Origin: Aulostomus chinensis
Lineage: Eukaryota > Chordata > Actinopteri > Syngnathiformes > Aulostomidae
Reading direction: 5' to 3'
Assembly: GCA_037954235.1 (NCBI GenBank)
Contig: JBBMOA010000022.1
Span: 740,001-804,000, forward strand
DNA: 64,000 nucleotides
Shown: positions 55,436-64,000 of the stretch, one piece after another
Position numbering within the stretch: the stretch's first letter is position 1
Layout: each line of letters starts with the position of its first letter
Position numbers and translations under genes: made by a program
The notes under the pieces: generated by a model
Database searches by the model: none
Seen by the model: the letters and a program-made list of their open reading frames with translations, nothing else
Told to the model about the DNA's origin: nothing

Positions 55436-58396
55436 TTACCTGCTAGCAAAGTGGTCTTGGAAATCCTCGTGCTGCTGACTGCTGAGGCTGTTAGCGCGCT
55501 GCTCCATTAGCCAGCCCAGCTCGACCTCCAAAACCTTGCTGCCTTTATTTGTCACGACTCCTTCCTGGCAGTGCTGAATAAAGCTGGAGGGAATAGATTT
55601 CAGGGAGCACAAGGGTGGCCCCTGCCCTCCGTTCACACCATTGTTAAAATGTTCTGTCAGCTCCATGCTGCCACCGTGCAGCACTGACCGACTGTCATTA
55701 AACCACCGGGTAAGGTCAGCACGTGCCAGTCCTGTCCGACCTTCCAGTTGGCTTAACTCCTCAGGGGAAGGCCACCGGGTTTGAGCAAAATTGTCCTTGA
55801 GGAGCGCCAGGAATCGGCTGTCTGGAGGCACTGAGCAGGAGTTGGGGTTGGGAGCGGAGGGTGCAGTGGAGCCAGGGGCAATGATGGGAAGGGTATGGGA
55901 AGCTGGAGGAGGGCTTTTAAGATGGCCCATTCCAGCGCTTGGTTTATGAATCCCATTTAGCTGCAGGGTCTGATGTTGGTGCTGATGTAGCCGTTTCTCA
56001 GGCGTTGCTGGAGTGCTGCCGGCACTTGTCCTTTTAGTGCCCATAGAGTTGAGAAGAGCTAGCTCCAGGTTGTCACGGAGTGCACGTCGCTCCACAAACC
56101 AGCTGTCGATTTCCTGGTGAGACAGGTGAGTGGTGGCTGCCAAGTTCTCCACATCGCCATGGGTGGGAAAGCTGTTCTTCAAGAAGTTCTCTTCCAAGAC
56201 CTTCAGCTGTTCCGCTGTCTTTCCTTTCATTCTCTCCAGTAGAGGAAACTGGGTCAACACTGAGGACTTTTGGTGGAAATCTAACTTTGCTGCTGCTGGC
56301 AGCTCACCGCTATCCAAACGAATGATTCCATTGTTGTGAACAAGAGGCGAATGATCGTTGGACCACTTGCCATCTGTGCGAGATGTCCCATTGGCCTCTA
56401 TGAGGGGCGCGAGGACCCGGTCTCCCCTAGTAGGAAAGTTGGCTTTCAGCTCCACGCTGTGCTTCTCAGCCACTTTGCTGCTATCCAAGGGGAGTCCATG
56501 AATCTGTGATGGAGCTTTAGTCGGAGTGTGAACAGACTGAATGATAGGAGGCCTCCTAATCTGTGGGGTGATGAGTGGAGGGGAGCTGGTGAGCTTCAGA
56601 TCGGAGGCGGTGTAGGGGTAGGTGTTTGGGTGCTTCTCTTTGGGCATGACAGATGACGTAAGTGGGATAAGTAAAGAGTTTTTAAATGGAGGTGCAAAGA
56701 TAGGTGGAGGAGCTATCATGGGCCTCGTTAAGGATTCTGGGAATACTATGGAGGGCAGCGACACCAGAGGCTTGGTTTTGGTGTTTCCCAACACTGACAG
56801 GCTCTTCCCTTTGGAGGATGAAGATGAAGGTGATGACGACAACGATGGCGGTGGCATCAAAGGCACAGCAGCTGATGACCTCTTCATCTCTGTGGTAATT
56901 GCTACTGGTCTCTTCATCTCCATGGGAACAGGAGGTGGAGCCATTGGGTGGCGATCTTTATGAGGGGGTGGGGGAGGAGCCATGATGCCTTTGTCTTTAG
57001 GGTCGCCTGGATTGGGGGCGACTGCCATGACAGGCCGCTTGGACTCCGGGCCGAATGCTGCTGTTGGATGTGTTGACAGGCAGCGTTTAAGGCTGGAACC
57101 AGTGACAACTCCAGCAGGAGGGTTTGCGGAGCTGAAGCCGTTGGACGTGGCTGTCCGAACTCGAGTTAGATGTTCAACAGTGGTGTGGACGACGGGCTGC
57201 TGGGAGGCTTTGGCAGATGGCTGAGAGACGGGACTCGAAGGCAGGACAGAAAATGTGTGATGGGCAGGAGGGATGGAGCCATTGAACATCTTCTTCCTGG
57301 CCTCCTCCACCTCCTCCGGGGACCAGGTGATGCCCTGCTTCAGCCTCTGGGTCGTAAACCAGACTTTGATCTGTTCTTCAGGATGCTTGGAGGCCGCCGT
57401 CAGCCATGACAGTTCGGCATGCGTCGGGTAAGGAAACTTGTTAAAGGAGGTGATCAATGTCAGGTTGTCGTCTAGGGACGGGTTATATTTGGTGGTGTTC
57501 AAAGGAACGGCTATTTTTGGTACAGAGTTAAAGTTGGGCGGCCGCTGAAGCATCGGGGTGACATGAGAGAGCCCTTGGAGGATAGCAGGTTCTGGGATGA
57601 TGACCGTTCCGTTGATGTTCAGTGCCGTGATTTGATCCTTCTGGATCAAGCCATCCAGCTGTCTCTTCAGCTCGCTACCTTGATGGAGCATCCTGATGGC
57701 GTCGGGGTTTTTCACGGTGGTCGATATACACGGTGGAAACACAGAACTGATGTCACCGTCATCCTGCTCGTTTGTCACCTCACATTCAGCTGAATTGTCT
57801 TTGCCTTCGATTGTCTGCTCCAAGACGGTCTGATTGTTCATTTTCATCCTCTTGAACTTGAAGTTTGTCTCACCCGGGTGCTCGCTTTCATTGTGCTCTG
57901 TGAGCAAGTCAAACTTCTTGGTGTTGAAGTTGCAGACGGCACAGAGGTACAACGGATTGAGGATGACATTAGGGTGACTTGAGTCCACGTGCTCCTTAAA
58001 GTCACTCAGGTTTTGAGTCACAAATGGACAATATTTGCACTCGTAGCCTCTGGACTGCTTCCTCTGGGATTCCGGGTCTGATTCCCCATCCTTGTCCTCT
58101 CTGGCTTCCACATCGTCCACGACGGGAAGCTGCTCTTTCTCACCTGACTGCTCATTTTGTTTTGAAGGTTCAAGATTCTGGTTTTCAATGTCTAAACTTT
58201 GCTGGTCTGGATTGTCTGAATTCTCTGGTTCTGCAGTTTCTTTTGCAGATTCAGAAATTTCAGACTGTTCTTTTTCTGTCACATTGTCCTCCGCCAACAT
58301 TTCCATGTCCATGACCTCTTCTGGGTCATCTTGCTCCTCTGGTGGATCACTGACCCTGACCATGCAGGGGGTGGAGGACTTTCTTCGACTGGACAT
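55436..58396 (-). CDS. zhx2: zhx2, zinc fingers and homeoboxes 2, single coding exon, 986 aa
   Basis: This is a nuclear repressor of the ZHX family; mammalian ZHX2 dimerises, binds NF-YA and controls liver genes such as AFP. The start MSSRRKSSTPCMVR matches the mammalian N-terminus. Two C2H2 fingers (C120/C123/H136/H141; C152/C155/H168/H173) are followed by NNQTVLEQ, homeodomain 1 (about 308-374, SWLTAASKHPEEQIKVWF), a Pro/Ser-rich region (375-640), a decayed homeodomain 2 (about 640-692), homeodomain 3 (716-775, QEIDSWFVERRALRD) and homeodomain 4 (856-910, TRWPSPEEL to TRWFNDSR). A homeodomain 5 remnant follows at 930-968. Compared with human ZHX2 (837 aa) the centre is longer and the acidic C-terminus is missing. 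The stop TAA overlaps a donor-like AG|GTAATG. The gene is intact and could be either fish zhx2 duplicate. Confidence 0.96.
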   Translation of the reverse strand: MSSRRKSSTPCMVRVSDPPEEQDDPEEVMDMEMLAEDNVTEKEQSEISESAKETAEPENSDNPDQQSLDIENQNLEPSKQNEQSGEKEQLPVVDDVEAREDKDGESDPESQRKQSRGYECKYCPFVTQNLSDFKEHVDSSHPNVILNPLYLCAVCNFNTKKFDLLTEHNESEHPGETNFKFKRMKMNNQTVLEQTIEGKDNSAECEVTNEQDDGDISSVFPPCISTTVKNPDAIRMLHQGSELKRQLDGLIQKDQITALNINGTVIIPEPAILQGLSHVTPMLQRPPNFNSVPKIAVPLNTTKYNPSLDDNLTLITSFNKFPYPTHAELSWLTAASKHPEEQIKVWFTTQRLKQGITWSPEEVEEARKKMFNGSIPPAHHTFSVLPSSPVSQPSAKASQQPVVHTTVEHLTRVRTATSNGFSSANPPAGVVTGSSLKRCLSTHPTAAFGPESKRPVMAVAPNPGDPKDKGIMAPPPPPHKDRHPMAPPPVPMEMKRPVAITTEMKRSSAAVPLMPPPSLSSSPSSSSSKGKSLSVLGNTKTKPLVSLPSIVFPESLTRPMIAPPPIFAPPFKNSLLIPLTSSVMPKEKHPNTYPYTASDLKLTSSPPLITPQIRRPPIIQSVHTPTKAPSQIHGLPLDSSKVAEKHSVELKANFPTRGDRVLAPLIEANGTSRTDGKWSNDHSPLVHNNGIIRLDSGELPAAAKLDFHQKSSVLTQFPLLERMKGKTAEQLKVLEENFLKNSFPTHGDVENLAATTHLSHQEIDSWFVERRALRDNLELALLNSMGTKRTSAGSTPATPEKRLHQHQHQTLQLNGIHKPSAGMGHLKSPPPASHTLPIIAPGSTAPSAPNPNSCSVPPDSRFLALLKDNFAQTRWPSPEELSQLEGRTGLARADLTRWFNDSRSVLHGGSMELTEHFNNGVNGGQGPPLCSLKSIPSSFIQHCQEGVVTNKGSKVLEVELGWLMEQRANSLSSQQHEDFQDHFASR

Positions 58397-58716
58397 GATG
58401 GTGGTTGCTGGTGATGATTGTGGTGCTGGTTTTGCTGATTGAGCTGAAGAGATTGTAGTTTGTTGCTGCTGCTGCTGACCCAGGACTTCAGCGTATGGGT
58501 TTTAAGCGTGCCTTACATAGGAGGACTGGAGCTGATGTTTGTGGATAGTGGTCGCTGGTTGGAGGAGGAGTCTCCAGCGTGGAAGAGGGAGGGAAAGAAC
58601 CGGCTGATAGTGCCGGCCCAGGTCCGGTTTTGCAGTGGCGTGTCCCGCTCACTGACAGTGTCAGCTGCAGATCTGGGCGTCATAGGAGGGCATCACAGAT
58701 AGCAGCGGCGTTCAAG
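58397..58716 (-). other. zhx2: zhx2 5' UTR part of the coding exon, with splice acceptor
   Basis: A pyrimidine-rich tract ending TTTCCACTCAG (58717 and up, minus strand) marks the exon start at 58716. A CTG-type triplet run (GCAGCAGCAGCAACAAAC on the minus strand, near 58460-58475) lies in the UTR. Upstream sequence is presumably intron. Confidence 0.65.
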
Positions 58717-59084
58717 CTGAGTGGAAACAAACAGAGAAAATAACAAGTTAATTTTGTTTGTGCTCAGCGAGCTCAGCTACAGCGGCACGGGAAAAACAGA
58801 GAAAACGGTAGAAAACAGAGAGAAGTCATGTTGACGTTTGTGTGAATTCATCCAGAACAAGACAAAGAAAATGCATGATGGGCCCCAGCAGAAGAGGAAA
58901 GATGTGTAATTAGCAGCAAATGGGAAAACTATTATTTTGGTTGAAGCTTCCTATTCATTAGAGACCAGAACGACGCCGCAATAACGGCTGCAGCAGTCAC
59001 AGGCATGCTTGCTCTGACTCAAATATATCAGCAATACGACAAAATGATGTGTGTTGTGGATAATAGAAAACTATATTTGTAATT

Positions 59085-59952
59085 ACATATACACGTACAT
59101 GGATACACACATATATGTGTGTATACACATATATACATATACACACATATGTATATATACATATACACACACGTATATATATATATATATACATATATAC
59201 ATACACACATATGTATATACACATATACACACGTATATATATATATACATATATACATACACACACACATATATGTGTGTATGTATTATATATATATATA
59301 TACGTGTATATGTGTTTATATATATATATACACACATACATAAACACATATATGTATATATACATATACACACGTATATATATAAGTGTGTTCATATATA
59401 CACATATATATGTGTGTATATATGTGTGTATATATACACATACATATACACACATATGTATATATACACATACATATACACACATATGTATATATACACA
59501 TACATATACACACATATGTATATATACACATATACACACATATGTATATATACATATATACACACATATGTATATATACATATATACACACATATGTATA
59601 TATACATATATACACACATATGTATATATACATATATACACACACATATATGTATATATACACACACACGTATATATATAAATATATATATATATATAAA
59701 TATATGTGTGTGTATATATGTATATATACATATATGTGTGTGTATATATGTATATATACACACACACACATATGTATATATACACACACACGTATATATA
59801 TATATATATATATATATACGTGTGTGTGTATATATGTATATATACACACACATATATGTATATATACACACACACACACACGTATATATATATATACGTG
59901 TGTGTGTATATATGTATATATACATATATGTGTGTGTATATATATATATATA
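59085..59952. repeat. (TATACA)n microsatellite, left part
   Basis: TATA, TACACA and ACGTGTGT variants. All open frames on both strands here are repeat artefacts. It is interrupted at 59951 by a Tc1-like insertion and resumes at 61567. Confidence 0.97.
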
Positions 59953-60155
59953 CAATGGGGGAAATAAGTATTGAACGCATTAACTTTTTTGTCATTACAT
60001 TTATTTCCAAAGATGCAATTCATGTGACATTTCTTCCAGACACTGGTGTGAACTCAAATAATCCACACATGAAAAGAAATCACAACATTCAAATCCATAA
60101 AGAATGATTATGTGGAATCATGTGCAACAACACAGGAACAAAGTATTGAACACAC
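59953..60155. repeat. left terminal inverted repeat of the Tc1-like element
   Basis: Pairs with 61364-61566. TA target bases are at 59951-59952. Confidence 0.92.
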
Positions 60156-60169
60156 TACCTGAGACTGGT

Positions 60170-61191
60170 TTAAGACTTTGTGGAGAAGCCTTTGTTGGCA
60201 ATGACAGCTTCCAGACGCCTCTTGTATGTATTAACTACTCGCCAACACTGCTCAGGTGGGATTTTTGCCCATTCCTCCGCACAGATTGTCTTTAAATCTT
60301 GAATATTCTTTGGTGCCCTCTGGTGAACCTTTTTCTTGAGTTCTTTCCACAAATGTTCAATCGGATTTAAGTCAGGTGATCGACTGGGCCATTCTAACAC
60401 ATTGATTTTCTTATTTTTAAACCATTGGAGAGTCAACTTTGCCATGTGCTTCGGATCGCTGTCCCGTTGAAAGGTCCAGCCTCGTCTCATCTTCATCATC
60501 CTGGTGGATGGCAGCAGGTTCATCTCAAGAATTTGCCGATAGATGTTTCCATTCATTGCTCCTCCAATTATATGAAGTCTGCCAGTACCAGGAGATGAGA
60601 AACAACCCCATGCCGTGATGTTCCACCAAACTTCACTGTTCCTATTGTGTTATTTGGGGGATGTGCAGTGCCATTTCTCCTCCAAACATGGTGTGTAGTA
60701 TGACAGCCAAAAAGTTCAACTTTGGTCTGGTCTGACCAGACAACGTTCTCCCAGTATTCCACAGGCTTATCCAGATGCTGTTTAGCAAACTTCAAACCAG
60801 CTTCAACATGCCTTTTTTTGAGGAATGGAATCTTGCGGGCTGAGCGTCCATAGAGGCCATGGCGGTGGAGTGCATTGCCTATCGTTTTCTCTGTAACACT
60901 TGTACCTGCTGCCTCCATGTCTTTCTGGAGCGCTTTCCGGGTGGTCCTTGGCTCTTTGAGAACTCTTCTGACCATCTTTCTGACCCCCTGGTCAGAAATC
61001 TTGCGAGGAGCTCCTGTGCGTGGCCTGTTGATGATAAGGTGATGCTTCTTCCACTTGCGGATAATAGCCCCAACGGTGCTTGCTGGAATACAAAGATGCT
61101 TGGAGATAAGTCTGGAACCAGTTCCATTCTGATGCTGAGCAACAATCAGGTTGCGAAGGTCTTGAGAGAGCTCCTTGCTTTTACCCATCAT
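60170..61191 (-). pseudogene. Tc1-like DDE transposase, frameshifted
   Basis: The enzyme would cut and paste the element at TA sites. The first part (60568-61191) starts MMGKSKELSQDLR and has the paired-like DNA-binding helices (SRLISKHLCIPASTVGAIIR), the GRPR-like hook (NRPRTGAPRK) and the first catalytic Asp in WSDQTKVELFG. The second part (60170-60556) carries the second Asp in DSDPKH and the Glu in PDLNPIEHLW, then the normal C-terminus. A shift of frame near 60615-60630 separates the parts. Otherwise the catalytic triad and length (about 340 codons) are as in the family, so inactivation looks recent. Confidence 0.92.
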
Positions 61192-61363
61192 GAGATGTGT
61201 CTTGTTTGACCACTTGGTGAAAAAACAACCTGTTTATAGGGCCATCAATCAGCACTCACCCAGCTGATGTTGGTCTGCACTTATAGGAAGTACAAAGACT
61301 AATTACTTTCAGATTTGAGATGGTACGGTGCCTTTCCTTGCCAAACTATGCAGCTTTCCCATG

Positions 61364-61566
61364 GTGTGTTCAATACTTTGTTCCTGTGTTATTGCACATG
61401 ATTCCACATAATCATTATTTATGGATTTGAATGTTGTGATTTCTTTTCATGTGTGGATTATTTGAGTTCATACCAGTGTCTGGAAGAAATGTCACATGAA
61501 TTGCATCTTTGGAAATAAATGTAATGACAAAAAAGATAATGCGTTCAATACTTATTTCCCCCAGTG
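61364..61566. repeat. right terminal inverted repeat of the Tc1-like element
   Basis: Pairs with 59953-60155. TA target bases are at 61567-61568. Confidence 0.92.
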
Positions 61567-61814
61567 TATATACATATATATACACACATATATGTATATA
61601 TACATATATACACACACATATATGTATATATACATATATACACACACACACACGTATATATATATATATATACGTGTGTATGTATAGATATACATACGTG
61701 TGTATGTGTATATATATACATACGTGTATGTATGTATATATACATACGTGTGTATGTATGTATATATATGTATATATGTATATGTATGTATATATGTATG
61801 TATATATGTATGTA

Positions 61815-61902
<88 letters not shown>

Positions 61903-61912
61903 CACACATATT
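61567..61912. repeat. (TATACA/TA)n microsatellite, right part
   Basis: Continuation of the array at 59085-59952, ending in long pure TA tracts (about 61818-61898). Confidence 0.97.
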
Positions 61913-64000
61913 CACACCTGAAAACTTGTATCTACACACAAACATTATGACTAAAAACACTGCATGTTTGCCAAAGTTTGATAAAAACTTGGTATTTTGT
62001 TTTTTATTATGAAATAATAACCTGCTTCATAAACACTGTGTGTGTGTGTTTGCTTTCACCACATCCATGTTAGATTAAAATTATAAAAAAAAAAACGTCT
62101 GCTACATTATCATTAGTCTATAATTATGAGTGTATACTTATTAGGAAAATATCAAGATGACATCTTTGTGAGGAATCGATTAAGCGACTGACACAAGGAC
62201 TATGTTTATTTACAGTGATTACACTGGAATTCACAGGATTCTATCAACAGCAGCTATTGACAGCACACAAATTAATAACTATAATTTGTTAAAATAAGAA
62301 GAAAAATATGTAAAAGTGGGAAAACATTAAATGTTTTTGTTACATCATTAAACAGTTGTCATGACGAAGTACTGAAGCCAGGAACTTCAGGAGTCGATCC
62401 AGGAAACAAAAACAACCAACAAAACTATGAACAGAGGAACAGAAAATATTTCCTTGTTCCAGCATCTGAATTGTTGAATTTTCTATCACTTTAAATTAAA
62501 AATCTTAATTATTCAATAACCAAAGGCATTAAACACCGTCTTGGGGAATCTGGGAAACTCAGATTTCCATACATACTAAAATATGAAGTAATTAATGAGT
62601 CACTGACATCATCAGCAGCTGAAAAACATTGGAAAGAAATAATTCAGATTGAAAATGAATAATAAGATGAGGCTACAGTACAAAACAGGAAACAAAGGAC
62701 ACAGTCGGACGGACAGCATCCGTCCATCCTGACAGATGCACCTCCACAGACGTGAACATGAGACGACAACATTTACAGGCACACGCGCTGCTGCTTCGTC
62801 TGGGTTTACTCGTTTGTATTGAGGTGAATATCATCTCTGAATAATTCACAATGATTCCATCCCCAGCGCAGAGAATCATTGTTGAACTGCCTCCTCTGCA
62901 CTTCTTTGTCATACATTTATGGTAATTACATTTGATGCATCATAGCAAGAAAATCGATTGTATAGTTGATCCTGGCCCCTCATGTTGGCTGCGGTCAGGA
63001 GCGACCTCACCCTTCGCAGCTCTGACGGCTGTCATTTCGGGTGTTAACATTTCTTGTCATTCTGCCTCGTTACAAACCCACGTGTGAGGAGTGAACATAT
63101 TTTAGCTGATGAACTAAAATATCCATCAAGGGGAGAAACACGTCGATACATAGATCGACAGAAACAAAATGTCTGACTGAAGGTTTCAGACTTTCTCGCC
63201 TCCACGTCGAGAGGCACATCGAGGCCAGACGCACAAAATAAAGCGAATGTGACAGGAAACTGTGAGTAAGACGCTGCACCTGAAACTGACAAAGAAGCGA
63301 AGAGCCACTTAATCAGGACACTGTGTTCCGGGCCAATCACATGCAAATACAATAAACTGAAGAGTCCACAGCAAGTACAAAAGACAAAAAAGTCTCTAAA
63401 CTCCAAACCGCATTAAAAAGACATTAAGCGTCTTTCAAAGACAACTTCACAGGATAATTACCCTGTAATCATGTCACAAGTGAGACGGGCGATGAGATCT
63501 CCTGACGGCCATCAGCCTCACAATGGAAGCAGGAGCAGGAGTTAAAACAGATGGACGCTAGCAGAGAGCGAAGACGGGTACGAATGGACATGGAGGGAGA
63601 GCAAGAAATGGACAGAAGCAGGTAAAAGACGTGAGGGCCGCAGAGGGGGAGCGGCATAAAAGCCAGGAAGATAAAGGGAGAGAGCCTCAAAAGTTCCAAA
63701 GCGATGAAAGACAAGAGGCACAAAGCAGAAGATGCTTTAACTAGGCCAGGAAAGGAGAGGAGGAGGAGGAGGAGGAGGACCGGAAGAGGCAGGAAAACAG
63801 AGAAGACGGATGAAAAAGAAAGAAGGAGAGAAAAAGTTTAGTGAAACAAAAACTTGAAATATGATAAAAAAAACCCAAAACAATAAAATCATCATTGAAA
63901 AGGCATCCTGACCATTTGGGGGAAACAAAAAGCATTTGCCAGGAAAATCGAGAGTATTTCAACATTTAATTAGCATTGGGCAAGCTGTTATCCGTCCCCA
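61913..64000. other. non-coding, probably intron or upstream region of zhx2
   Basis: A/T-rich unique sequence with a G/A-rich stretch (AGGAGGAGG) near 63750-63790. No coding frame or RNA gene is recognised. Confidence 0.45.

Larger units (their letters stand above)
59953..61566 (-). mobile_element. Tc1-like transposon, 1614 bp, with 203-bp terminal inverted repeats
   Basis: Inverted repeats at 59953-60155 and 61364-61566 begin CACTGGGGGAAATAAGTATT (left end CAATGGGGG) and differ at only about five or six positions by eye. Each holds an internal direct copy (GTTCAATACTTTGTTCC), the IR/DR arrangement. TA lies on both sides. The transposase is on the minus strand. The element sits inside a TATACA microsatellite, probably in an intron upstream of zhx2. 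Confidence 0.93.

Noticed and set aside
58997..60023. Tyr/Ile/His-rich frames up to 337 codons
   Set aside because: They translate the TATACA microsatellite.

Overview
The window is nuclear DNA of a ray-finned fish, probably a percomorph; the species cannot be fixed from the sequence. It has two intact vertebrate ZHX (zinc fingers and homeoboxes) genes, GT-AG introns, a Tc1-like transposon, several copies of one SINE-like teleost repeat, and a very large amount of micro- and minisatellite DNA.

Layout. Bases 1-4919 (+) hold most of the zhx1 coding region (its 5' end lies outside the window) in six exons. An intron in the 3' UTR and a likely poly(A) signal at 5885 follow. Bases 55436-58396 (-) hold a single long coding exon for zhx2, with 5' UTR to an apparent splice acceptor at 58716; the rest of the window is probably its upstream intron. 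The two paralogues are convergent, with about 50 kb of non-coding DNA between them in which I found no convincing gene. Both proteins are nuclear transcriptional regulators of a family that homo- and heterodimerises and is linked to NF-Y and repression. No operon-like cooperation is implied; the pair is an old tandem duplication.

The 50 kb between them is repeats and unique non-coding sequence: a TTAA-flanked DNA element with an internal 67-bp minisatellite (6103-8590) and a related inverted core at 45.6-46.4 kb; a 1.9-kb array of 22-bp units (20.1-22.0 kb); a G/A-rich minisatellite (28.9-31.07 kb); a 2.7-kb GGAT array that grows out of a SINE-like tail (32.7-35.4 kb); a 53-bp array (48.9-50.1 kb); a 16-bp array (47.6-48.4 kb); long TG/CA, GTGAGA and TATACA tracts; seven SINE-like copies, two of them head to head; a TTAA-bounded MITE-like element; and a 250-bp fold-back. 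A 1.6-kb Tc1-like element with 203-bp inverted repeats and a frameshifted transposase sits in a TATACA microsatellite upstream of zhx2.

Most long open frames in the window are artefacts of stop-free tandem repeats. I see no tRNA or rRNA genes, no CRISPR array and no sign of a wholly new gene system. The most interesting signals are the intron-split zhx1 beside a one-exon zhx2, a decayed second homeodomain and unusual C-terminus in zhx2, a 24-C splice acceptor tract in zhx1, satellite birth from a SINE tail, and the inverted repeat structures.
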